A model generated the notes under the pieces. The model saw only the letters and a list, made by a program, of their open reading frames with translations, made no database searches and was not told the DNA's origin. Below are positions 1 to 10,417 of a stretch of 45,880 nucleotides of DNA, one piece after another. The stretch is from positions 1-45,880 of the forward strand of contig BBXU01000451.1 of NCBI GenBank assembly GCA_001598975.1, in the 5' to 3' direction. The stretch is from Parachlorella kessleri. Taxonomy: Eukaryota > Chlorophyta > Trebouxiophyceae > Chlorellales > Chlorellaceae. The position numbers and the translations under genes are program-made. Positions within the stretch are counted from its first letter, which is position 1. Each line of letters begins with the position of its first letter.

Positions 1-30
1 ACCCCCCACCACACACACACACACACTCTG
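1..30. repeat. CA dinucleotide tract at window edge
   Basis: A short run of CA repeats and C-rich sequence lies just upstream of a splice acceptor at 47-48, so it is intronic sequence of the first gene. It is a simple repeat with no sign of other function. Confidence 0.6.
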
Positions 31-48
31 CTTTGCACTCCTATGCAG

Positions 49-2546
49 GACTTGGAGGAGGCCGAGAGCACCCCGGTGCCCCCCACCCCCAAGGACACCC
101 TCACCCACCTTCGCCTGGGGCCGCGGCGGCAGCTGACACTCATCGACTCAGCCTGCCCAGCGCCAGGCCGCCGCGCCCAGCTGGCCCCCGCCCTTGCAAG
201 TGTGTTTGACACCGTGGTGGAGGTTCAGCAGAGGGAAACTCGGGGGCGGCTGGCGAGGCCTGCCAGCTCCATGCCGCGTGCGTCCACCCTCACGCCCGCT
301 ATGTCAGGCAGCAGCAGCTTTGCAGCGGCAGCCCAGCGGCTCTCAGCAGCGGCTGGTGGGGCTGGGGGTGGCAGCCCCATCAGCAATGCTGCTGAGGCGG
401 CAGGTGCAGCGGGCGGCGCCGCTGCATCAGGCCCTGGCCAGGCGGTGGCAGCCACGCTGGCAGCGGGCGCAGCAGGGCTCAGCGCAGCAGGGCTGGCGCC
501 CCCAGCAGCCCCTGTTGCAGCGGCAGCAGGGGTCTTGGCAGAGGAGGGAGGCACTGGTGGTGGTGGGGCACAGCAGGTTGATGGGGAGGATGATCAGGGC
601 AGCGGCTTGTCGTCGCTATTGTCCTGGTTCAGCCCGCGCAAGCCCACCTCCACCGCTCTGCCGCCGCCAGGCTCAGTAGCAGGTCAAGCTGACAGTGCAG
701 CCCAGAACCCCCTAGCGGGCGCATTACAGGCCCTCGATGACAGCACGCCACCTCTGCAGGCAGCCATGAGGCGTTCACCTGCCAAGCCGCCGCAAGCGGG
801 TGGAGCGCAGAACGGTCATGTACCAAACAGTAGAAGTGGTGCCAGCAAGACGGATGGGAAGCCTGCAACTGCTGGCCCCGAGTCGCAGCCGTTTCTGGCA
901 TTCAGATTGGGCAAGCAGTCTGAGGCCCAGCCAAGGGGCTCAGCTGACGCCCTGACAGGCAGCACCGGTGCAGCTGAAGGCTCAGCAGCAGCACTCCGCT
1001 CCCATGCAAATGAAGCTGTGGCAGCTGAAACACCTGGGCTGGCTGCTGTCCTTGGGCCGGCAGGACTTTCGGGCATCGGACTTGCAGCAGCAGGTGCAGA
1101 GGGTGATGCAGCCGTGCCTGCCATGGGGGCTGCCCAGGCCTCGCAGTCTAGGCGCTCGCCAAGCTCACTTGTGGCACCAACAGCAGCAACTGCACAGGCC
1201 ACACATGGGGATGCAGCAGCACAGCTCCCAGCAGCGGCAGCAGCAGCAGCAGCAGAGGCTCCAGCAGCGGACCCGGCAGCCTTCCTAGCCCAGGAGCTGG
1301 GTTGCGTGCTGGACTGTGATGCGGTGGAGCTTGGCGCCTGTCACCTGGCGCTGGCGCCAGCGGGGGAAGGGCTGGTGCTGAGCTGGCGCCAAGATGTGCA
1401 AGCCGTGCTGGAGCCAAGTGAGCGAAGCATATAAGCACCAAGCGTGCTAGAACGTTTGTAAATATAGACTCCTTGGCCCCACCGGTGTCTTTGTGCAGGA
1501 ACGCTTGTCGTATCAGCTGAGCCTCTGGTACTAGCCAGGGGCTGTGGATCCTTTGACCTTTGACCTCGAGCATGCATGCATGAGGCTCTCTGTGTGTCTG
1601 CCTTGCAGGTGATGCATCCGCGGCGCTGCTGGGAGCGCTGGGCCGGGAACCCAGCACAACCACCCTGGCCGAGCTCTTTGAGGGCCAGCCCTCCCTTCCC
1701 CTGCCACCCCCCGATGGCAGCACGGCAGTTGACGGCAGTGACAGCCACGCTGGCGCCCAGGGTAGCTGCTGCTCAGGGGGCGTGCTGGGCCTGCTGAGCC
1801 GGCAGGTGCAGTGGGTTGGGGGGCGACAGCTGTCGGTGCTGCTGCTGCAGTCCACGCTGCCCGACCTGCTGCTGACCCACGACAAGCTGGTGAGCTTGGG
1901 TGTTGCTTGTCTGGCCCTGCCTGGTGAAGGAAGTGTGGTATATCGTTGTCGTAGGCCCCTTGCACTGCTTTGTGTGCTGTTGCAGCTAACCTGGCAAGCT
2001 TCCCACAGAGCTTCCCCAGTGTTGTTCCCCCAGGCAGCAGCATGCCACCAGAGGCTTGGTCTTGGTGGCATGGCACCCAGGCGTTTGTGGTCGCCTAAGT
2101 GTAGGGCCCTTTGATGACCGCAGGAGGGCGAGTTGCGGGGGGTTCTAGACCAGCAGATTGCTGTGTGCCCCCACCCGCTGCCCCACAGCCTTCTGCTGGG
2201 CCTGCTGGGCGGCGCCGGGGCCGTGGCTGTGGTTTGCCCCCGGGAGGTCATGCCTCCGCAGGGCAGCGGCAGCAGCAGTCAGCTATCAGGGTCGCTTGTG
2301 AGCAAGCCTGTCGTGCATGCCACCCCTCAGAAGTCCAGCTCGGGCGGTGTTGATTATGGTGCTGCCACTGTAGCAGACGAAGAGGGTGCTTCGGCCTTTT
2401 TCCAGGCATTCTATGCTGCGCTCAAAGGTGGCGCTTCCATTACAGCGGCCCTGGCAGTGGCTGAGTGCGCCCAGCCAGGGCTGGCGGGGGTGTTTGGCGT
2501 GCATGGTATGCGGGACGGGGCGCTGGTAGTGCTGCCAGACTCATGA
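49..2546 (+). CDS. 3' part of an unrecognised large protein, possibly CHAT-like at the C-terminus
   Basis: I do not recognise this protein with certainty. The visible exons are 49-1417, 1609-1889 and 2124-2546, and they join in one frame to a TGA. The first exon is preceded by a clear acceptor (ctatgcag), so the gene starts upstream of the window. The first exon is mostly Ala/Gly/Ser/Pro-rich low complexity with a CAG-type Ala run near residue 400 of this fragment. It closes with a folded-looking stretch (LVLSWRQDV). The last two exons look like a compact domain: hydrophobic strands (QLSVLLLQ), then PHSLLLGLLGGAGAVAVVC, then an FFQAFYAALKGGASITAALA helix. That order (loss-of-pride strand, GA-A-V strand, FY-AL-GGAS-AL helix) resembles the C-terminal part of CHAT domains, as an inference only. 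An alternative is the tail of a large plant lipase-like protein. A TGTAA lies near 2991. Confidence 0.6.
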
Positions 2547-3805
2547 GCACCTTTTTTTGCAGAGTCGAATGGGTGGGTAGCAGCTGTGCAAATCGATTAC
2601 GGGCCTATTAGCACTGGTTGCGGAATGGTTGCCTTGCTTGAGTACACCGCTAACTGCTGTTGCTATGCGTGCTGTGAGACAGGCAACGCATGATGTACGT
2701 TTAGCTATGTTCCCCTGATATGTTGGAAGAACACCTTGTATTTTGCACCATTATGTATCAGTCCCACATCTGCTGTAGTGTGCCTTTGGGTCAATGCCTT
2801 GCATTGTACTGCGATTCTTAGTTGATACCATCGGCATCAGCTGGTCCCCTTGGTTGGTTTGAACCAGCCTGACAGGTGCGCATAGCTGTGTAGTGCAACG
2901 CTGCAAACGCAAGAACACCTGCTTGACCTGCCCATCAGTCGGGCTTAGGAAAACCAGTGGGTGAGTCACATATGCATAACTGAAGGGTATTGTAAGCTGT
3001 CTTATGCAGAGGCTGTTCACCCAGCGTATTGCGAGGCGTACCAGTGGCAAGTTTGGAAAGAATTTGGTTGCGAAGCCTTAATGTCCTAGAGTCTTATGCA
3101 CAACTGCCAGAATGCACCTCGATAGCGCTCCCTTCTAATAGTGCACACAATGACATAGCAGCCTCGATTAGATAACTAGATAACAATGCCTGCTACATAT
3201 CATGACAAGCGACTGCCTTGCATGTGGCTGTGAAGCAATGCTGGGGATATCAAAATATGCAGCCTATTTCTTGCCTGGCCCACTTCACAGACATCCCAGC
3301 CCTGCTTGGAGGGGCTTGACTTGCATACCGCGGCACCATTTGGACTGAGATGGTGCTAGACGCTGGAGGCACACCCTACCGCTACCTACTGGCACCATAC
3401 CTTGCCGCCCAGGCTCTGCAAGTCCACCAGGGACAACCCTCGCATTAGACTGCTGCTCTTGCCGTGTCAGGCTGCTCCCAGAGCTCCAGGGTTGAAGGGT
3501 GAGTAATCAACTTGGTCCCTGGTCGTAATGGGCAAGGCTTCGGTCACATGCACATAGTCATGCACCCGGAAGACAAAGGCTCTCTGCAGGCAAACAAGTT
3601 ACAAACTCAGCATCCACGGATGCAGTAGGGATCTTGTCAAGTCCAAATGTGTCCAGGTGAAACTATAAACAAGGAATATCTTCGTATTCATGGCCGTGTA
3701 CGCCAAGTGCAAGCCTTTTAGTGTTTGGCGGGACCATCATACTATGCGGCCCACGTGTGTAGATGTGCTGCTTACTGATTTGGATTGGTGCATTGATGAA
3801 GGACA
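2547..3805. other. Convergent intergenic region, no supported gene
   Basis: This stretch lies between the stop of the first gene and the 3' end of the minus-strand PNPOx-like gene. Base composition is less GC-rich than in the exons. A minus-strand open frame at 2751-3050 (99 codons) reads somewhat like protein, but no exon join or homology supports it. A second minus-strand open frame at 3663-3869 is discussed with the PNPOx-like gene. Confidence 0.5.
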
Positions 3806-5398
3806 CTACCACAAAGAGTACGGTATGACCCTCCGGCAGTTGCATTTCCACTGACTTGCACCATGCCAAGCTAAAGCGGGTAGCCTAAGTGGGCAAAGAG
3901 TTCCTAAAGCTCCTGGCACAGTGCGGCTCAGGGTTACGCTGACCTTGGACCCCGGCAGGGACATATCCCCATGCAGCACATCTGCACTGCCACTGACTTG
4001 CAATGTGTCCCCCGTCTTGAAATCCAGGAACAACAGTGCCGCCGTGGGCTGTAGCAGCAGGTTGCCTGCACACAGACAGAGCCTGGGATGGACAGAGAGG
4101 CGCTCCGAGGCAAGCAGCAAGGGTCGTCCCGAGCTGCCAAGTGACTCTTGGCAATGTGTGAAGCCAGACGCAGCCATCAAATCTATAATGTGAAAAATAT
4201 GCAGCGTGTAGTATGTACACCCAAGAGGAGTCTTTGGGGCCCAGTAGTCACCTCCTGTGTTAAACATATAGTTCCCAGGGTAATCTCCCCACTTCAGCAC
4301 AGCGCCCCTCTCAAGTACTTGCACAAAGCCTGGCATGCCGCCGCGCAGCGAGATGTCACAGCCGAATGCCAGCGCTCCCTGCTCTTGTCTTTGCTGCTGC
4401 TGCCGCTGCTGGTGTTGCAGCTGCTGCTGGGTGCTGTTTGTGGCAGCCGGAAGAGACGCTGCTGCAGGCTGCACCGCTGCCGGCCGCTGCCCAACCATCC
4501 CAGTCAGCTCCCCAGCTAAGGGACAGGAGCTGGAGGCTATGAAGAAAGTGTCTGCAGCCTGAACAAGGGACTGCTCTGCAGCCCCCAAGGCGCCAGCGCC
4601 AACGCTGGCCCGCCAGACTGGCGGCGCTGAGCTGCCCATGCGGTCTAGACGAGGTTCATCTAGCTCTATATGGCGGACCTGCAACATCAAGGCACCAAGC
4701 GAATGAACCACTGAGAACTGCAGGGGGCGAGAAGGGATAGCAAATGCTCACACGTGGGCAGGCAGCTTAATGCAACTCCTTGCTACAGGTGCAGCAGAAG
4801 TTACAAATCTCTGACAAGGCTTGCTGCCGGGCCATTGTAGGGAGGGAGTATGGGCCACTGCCGTCCTTACATTGACATACTTCTTGCAGCTGTCGTAGGC
4901 CTGCTCCACAGCTATCTGCATGTCCAGCTGGCCGGGGGCCGTGTACCTTACAGCCTCCACTGTGCCATTGACACGCACCCTGTACCGCTCGGCAAACCGA
5001 AGCACCAGGCAACCGACCTTCTGCCCAGCCCTCAATTTCAGCCGGTCTGCAAGCACAAGGGAGCCTGGTCAGGTGCTGTGTTAGCATATCGCTCTGAGGA
5101 CTGCGGACTATCATGCTCTGCAAACCGTCTTCTTGCTTGCTGAATGCCTAGCTGCCGGTTTGTTAGGGATAGGATAGCAAATGTGCATTGCAGATGGTTA
5201 CTACACACCCTCACCTCCATCAAACTGCCTGGCGCCCTTTATGGAGAGCCGAGCACCGCCGGCCGAGGCAGTGAGGAAGCCTGGGTGCCCGATGAGAACT
5301 GTGCCCCATAGCTGACCTCTTACGCTGTGTCCTGCACCATGTGATATCCTGCTGGTTGCAGGCGAGGTAGGATTGAAGACACACTGCCAGGAATGCAC
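3806..5398 (-). CDS. Pyridoxamine 5'-phosphate oxidase-related FMN-binding protein, N-terminus unresolved
   Basis: Three exons are supported: about 5382-5215, 5046-4871 and 4678-3806. The last two joins keep frame and use tgcag acceptors. In order, the protein shows GQLWGTVLIGHPGFL, then RVRVNGTVEAV, then AYDSCKKYVN, then ADTFFIASS, then RGGMPGFVQV, then GNYMFNTGG and LLFLDFKTGDTLQVSG. This is the usual block order of the PNPOx-like split-barrel flavoprotein family (the RxRVNG, CPKYIQ, SDTFF, HRGGxPGFV, GNxMFNT and FxTGDxLQLTG blocks). These proteins bind FMN and their substrates are mostly unknown; this is not the true PdxH enzyme. A Gln-rich insert lies between the ADTFF and RGG blocks. The upstream exon with the expected N-terminal segment was not found. 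At the 3' end two overlapping frames look plausible: one stops at 3806, and the other (open at 3663-3869, LAWCKSVEMQLPEG) also fits a family C-terminus. Confidence 0.75.
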
Positions 5399-6468
5399 CA
5401 GACTGGATTTGCCGGCGACTGCTGGCTGCTATGTTGACGTCCTACCTGACACGAATAGGAAGCAGGTCTGCGAGCATAATTCTCTCTGATGTGCCGATAG
5501 TGTTGTGGCCTCCACTTGGCCTGCGTTGCAGGGAACCAGCCTTCGTTTGGTGTCCTGCAGGTCTGGTGGAGTTTGCTGGTGTATCCTTAAGTGGCTGCCG
5601 GATGTTAGTGCAGGGAGCCTACCGAAAATGATTTTAGGGTGTTGTTCTGTCAATCACACACACTTGGAATACTTTCTTCTGAGGGGAGCGCTGGGTGATG
5701 ATGCTGGGCTCCAAGGTAAGGCTGCATCTGTGGACCAGCCTCTAGCCAGGTGCTTTGTCTGGCAACAAGCGTGCCTATGAGGACAGCCATATTGAGCACA
5801 TGTAACACGCCAAAGGAGTAGCTTGCCGTAAGCAGTGTTGATACTCCTCGTTATGTGACGTGGCTGACTTACGCGACAGCGCGCGAGACAGGGTGCCACA
5901 CTGTAGCGTACCAGGAGTTTTCCACGGATCTTCGTGATTAAATATGACACCTAATCGCTCAAGATTCAATGGTAGCCGAGTGAGGCAGCGCAGGTATCAG
6001 CCAACATCTCTCTGTGGCGGCCCGCCGCCAGTAGGTTTTGTATGTCCGTCAGCAACAGCTGGCGTGATCCTGAGCACAGGACGACAGAGAAAGCAAGCTC
6101 CTGACTTGTACCATGCAGAGGCAGCGAGAGGAGGGCGGGCCTGAGTTGTTCAAGCTATTGGGTGCAAGGCCTGGGGTATGTGCACTATATGCAGTAAGGC
6201 TGTGCAGGAACATTCACGTTACACGGGGGCCGAAAGCATATCAGCTTAGATAGAGCTTGACAGCCATACTGCTGACATGCGCGCGATAGCAAGGCCTGTC
6301 ACCCACAAAAGCCTCCGCTACCTGCAGTTCCTTGGCTTCATTTGTCACACACAACTCTGACATAATGGGATCTGCCATACCTGGGTCCTCCATTTCTACA
6401 GTACTATGACATGCAATCACTCCTGCTTCAGGTCTGAAGACATGCTGCATACAATCTTACAATGCGCC
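5399..6468. other. Region between PNPOx-like gene and coilin, probable 5' exon and UTR
   Basis: Both neighbours are on the minus strand, so this should hold the coilin 3' UTR and the missing 5' exon and promoter of the PNPOx-like gene. A TGTAA (minus strand, about 6461-6457) sits a few bases after the coilin stop and could be its poly(A) signal. A minus-strand open frame at 6241-6450 ends in a protein-like tail (VGDRPCYRAHVSSMAVKLYLS region) but I cannot tie it to a gene. Confidence 0.4.
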
Positions 6469-9400
6469 TCACTCTAGCTCGTTTGAGCTGCGCAGCATGC
6501 GCAGGATGGGTCCCATGGCCGACGCCCGGACCCCTCCTCGAGGCTTGGTTGCCCCGGGGGTCAGCCCCTGAGGCCGCTTGCCGCCCCCGTGCGCCTCGCC
6601 AGCGTGGGTCCCAGAAGGTGATGCCGCCGCTGTGGTAGCTTGGCGGCTGGACCCTTGCTGCTGTGGCGGTCGTTGAGGGTGCTCTAGTGGGGACTGGACC
6701 ACCAGCTGGCCATTGCTGTTGGCAGGGGTGCAGGACTTGGGCGCCCCACTGCTTGGCCCTGCCTGCCGCCGTTGCTGCTCCTGTTGCTGCTGCTGCCGTG
6801 CCAGCTCTGCTCGCCTTTGCTGCAGCTGCTGGTGCAGGGACGCCCAGCCACCCTTGGCTGGAATGACAGTGCCACCTGCACCGGTGTGTGACATCTGCTA
6901 TAGCTTTCCACAGACAATCAGATGCCCAAACTCGATTGGCATTGCAGCGCAAGACAAGGACTGGGCTAGTGTAGAGCCTCTACTCTCCAAAAGCTTGCTC
7001 TCCCCTCACAGGCAACTTTACAATACTCTACCCAACCTGTCTCTACATAACTCTGGCGGCTCGCAGCATGCACAGCAGCACCTACCTGTCCCCATGGCTC
7101 CAGCCGGCCGGGGCGGGCCTAGCTGTGAGTAGGAGGAGGGGCCCAAGTCCCCCAGCGCCACATCCCCGCCGCCAGCAGGAGCAGCAGCACCAGTGTCGCT
7201 CGGCACCACGGCGGCCGTCTTCGCGGTCGCAGTGGCCGCAGCATGAGTACCTTGCGTCGGCTCCCTGGCGGCTTGTGAGTATACAACCCTGGGCGCGGCC
7301 GCCTTGTCAGCTAGCTCTGTCCGTGGTGGAGCTGCAGGGTCCAGCAGGCGCAGCTCCACGAAGGACGACAGCTCGGCTGCCAGCATGCCGTCCTCCTCGT
7401 ACAGGCCCAGCTCTGCAGGGGCATGGTCAGGGGTGAGGCAGCGCCGCAAGTGCATGCAGCCTTCGCTCGCTTCATTCTACAACCTCTGCTTGTGCTGGTG
7501 CGCCCTGCACCCTGCTCCTTCTCATCAGGGCATTCTCTCCCCTCCGCAGACTCAGCTCACAAATTCCCTAGTGGGCTTAACGACCACCCTCGCATGCAGG
7601 TCACCCCACCTTGTTCCTCCTCCTCGTCCATCTCGTCCCCCTCCTCCCCGGAAGCAGCAGCCTCCGCAGCTTTCGCAGCCCTGGCTGCCGCCCACTGCCA
7701 CGCCAGGGGGTGGGTGGCAGGGTCGGGGTGGGGCTCCAGTGTCAGGGACTGGCTCTGCCCATCCGCCTCGATGACGCGGCCCAGGCGCACCTCAGACACC
7801 TACGGGTTACTAACAGCAGGGCCGGGCTAAAAGCCATGGGAAGTGAAGTTTGAGACGGGAGGCGTTGTGGCCATTGCCCTGGCAGGGTGGTTGAAACATA
7901 TTGAAGCAGCTACAAAATTTGGGCACAGCATGGGAGCACAAGCAGTTGGACCTTTGAAGCATGAGAACCAAGCAGCACATCGAAGGTGAATTTAGGGTTT
8001 TGAGTGGGCGGGGGCACATCTGGCTCATCCTGGGCGCCTACCCACCTGTGGAGCGTAGCTGGGACCCATTTCCAAAAACTTGTATGCCACCACGCTGCCC
8101 ACTGAGGGCATGCCCCGCACTGCCGGGAGCCTAGCAAACTCGAACTCTGCAGCGACGGAAAGGTGACACAAGGGATTCAAGGGCAAGGAAGCAATCGTTC
8201 GGCAGTCGACATGTGCCGGCAGCCCAAAGACGCTCGTATCGCTAGTTGAATCTCCGCAGCTGCCCGGACGTGTGCTCAGACTCCCATCCTATAAGCCTCC
8301 CTTGCTGATGCTTATGCGACAAAGCCACAACGATCAACCAGCCCGTAGCACTGGAATGCATCCAGTCCTGCAAAAGCCGATGGCACGCACCTGCCATAGG
8401 CTGTGGCAATGCTGCCGCTCCTCTTGTTACCGTCTCCGCAGACGCTGCTGCTGCTGCACCTGCGGCGCCATCCGCCTGCGGCACTGGCACCTGCTCTCTC
8501 CCAGTCCGCGCCACCGCCAAGTCAGCAGCATTCTGCCTGGAACCGCCTGCCGCAAGCTGCTGCTGGGCCGCATTGACGCCCCCACTCTCTTCGTCAGAGC
8601 TCAACTCGGACTTGCCGCTGCTGCTGCTGTCATCGGCAAAGTACACGTGCCCGTCTGGTGTGATATTCCGTGCCTTGAGGCCGCTGGCGTGCAGCATGCT
8701 GCCCACATCCCCGGCTACCTGCCTCCGCTGCCCAGCCTTCGCCACAGCTGCAGCCTTGCCAGGGGGTGGGGCCGGCGCAAGCCTGGTACCAGCATGCCGG
8801 GCAGGCTGATGTAGCACAGCAGGATGCGGGCTGTATGCATTAGCTTCCGGCGCAGCCACCAAGCCGTCAGCTGGCTTTGTAGATCCATTTGCTCTGGGTT
8901 GCCGCTGGTGCTGCTGACTCTGCTGTTTCTGTGCTGGCTGTGCCCCGTGACCCGCTGCTTGGTCCCCTCCTCGTGCTGTTGCACCACCTGTAGCGGGGGC
9001 TGCACCAGGGCCGCCTCCATTTTCCCCTGGCTGCTGCTGCTGGCGCGGCTGTTTCTGCTGCTGCTGCTGCGGCTGCGGCGGCTGCGGCTGTGCTGTCGCT
9101 TTCTTGCCAGTGCTGGGAGGGAGCAGCCCCTCCCGCTTCAGGCGCCGCTTGACTGCCTTGCGCCTTGCACTCCTGCTAGGCCGCGGCTTGCCTGCAGCAG
9201 CCCCACCAGTGGCAGTGCCGCCAGTCTCAGGGCCGCCCAGAGTCTCCTCTCCTGCTGACGCCCGTTGCTGTATGCCAGGGCTGACGAGCTTGGCCGCAGG
9301 GGTGTAAAAGCGCTCTGACTTAGCGTCGACATCTGCTTGTTGTCGTGCTCCCTCAGACGACTCTGGGGAAGACTCTGACGCACTGCTGGACTCTGGGCTG

Positions 9401-10332
9401 CTCTCGCTCCTCTGCTCGCTCTCGCTACCTTCGCTGCTGCTGCTGCTGTCACTAGACCGGCTTCCAATGCCCTGCTCCTGCTGTAGCTGCTGCTGCAACT
9501 GCGGCCCCTGCTGCTGTTCCTGCTTTCCCTGTTGCCTCCCAACTGCTCTAACAAGGCCCTGGCCCACTTTTGGCTTCTTGCCTGCCGGCTGGGCTGCAGG
9601 CTCAGCCGCTGGCGCCGCTTTGCGCTTGCACGGGTTGTGTTTAAGTGTCAGCAGGTCGCCTTCTCGTAGCAAACCCAAGCCGCTACTGGGTAGCACTGCA
9701 AAGCCATCCAACTCAGCCACCAGCTGCGTACTGCCTCCGTGCCAAGCCAAGTGGCTTGCAAGCTGCAGGAAACAAGTTGGGAGAATCTCCATTAGTTTAG
9801 CCCATAGTAGGGCTGAAACGTTGAAGTGGAGGTGCCAGTGAGCGGCGCGCAACTGCACCACTTAGTGTTACAGATAGGACACTTCCTGTCCAAAAGCAAA
9901 CTGCGGGTAAGAATGTCGCGAACAACACGAGCTCAGCGAGGTACATCGAGCTTTTTCTTTCGCACCTCATCCAGCAGCTGCTCAACGGTTTGGAGACCAG
10001 AAGAAGGCTGCCACCTGGAGACATAAACCAGGGGGGTCGCATGTGATGCATGCTAGTCGACGGTTGGGGTTAGTATTGAGCCGCTTACCAGAACCTATGA
10101 TGTTGCTTATAAGTAGATAGTTCCTTCGCCAACACTTTGTCCAGCTGAACTCGCAACCTCATGATGGTTCCTGACAAAAGTCGCTGCACAGCACAAGGGC
10201 ACGTTTAAGGCACAAGTACAGCTGCTTAATCCCATTTGGAAACCCACTTATGGTGCGTACTGCTGTTGCACGCCATAGTACCACCGTAGGGCGCGCTGGC
10301 GCCTTTAACAACACAGCTTCCGAGCGGTGCAT
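6469..10332 (-). CDS. COIL: Coilin (Cajal body scaffold protein)
   Basis: Exons are 10332-10214 (proposed), 10014-9945, 9762-8391, 8146-8046, 7799-7610, 7412-7086 and 6875-6469. They sum to 861 codons plus stop in one frame. The N-terminal domain shows TVEQLLDEVRKK followed by LDGFAVLPSSGLGLLREGDLLTLKH, the ubiquitin-like self-association fold of coilins (DGF.LPP..S..VLRDGD). A very long, Ser/Glu- and Gln-rich disordered middle follows, with basic clusters (RSARRKAVKRRLKREG) that could serve as nuclear signals. The C-terminal Tudor-like domain is split over two exons: FARLPAVRGMPSVGSVVAYKF, then YAPQ and VSEVRLGRVIEAD, matching coilin (P.VGDVIAYKLLEL...PE.S.Y..GRV). The tail GGTVIPAKGGWASL also fits plant coilins. 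Coilin nucleates Cajal bodies and supports snRNP maturation. The first exon and the ATG at 10332 are the least certain part, with a weak donor (TT|GTGCCT). The gene faces the U5-52K homolog across 85 bp. Confidence 0.85.
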
Positions 10333-10417
10333 CCCTTCCCACACGCTGACAGAGCTCCTCAATACACCGTAAAAATCATTCACGTACGCTCAGGAAACCC
10401 ACAGCCAAGGCTTGAAC
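10333..10417. promoter_or_regulatory. Compact divergent promoter between coilin and the U5-52K homolog
   Basis: Only about 85 bases separate the proposed coilin ATG (minus) and the MKEKRLEQ start codon (plus). Both 5' UTRs and core promoters must overlap here or lie inside each other's first exons. I see no convincing TATA box. The call follows from gene geometry alone. Confidence 0.5.

Noticed and set aside
2751..3050. A minus-strand open frame of 99 codons that reads somewhat like protein
   Set aside because: It has no recognisable domain, no supported exon partner and only an alternative start codon. It might be a terminal exon of the PNPOx-like gene, but I could not show it.
6241..6450. 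A minus-strand open frame of 69 codons with a protein-like tail
   Set aside because: No homology and no in-frame join to coilin or the PNPOx-like gene could be shown.
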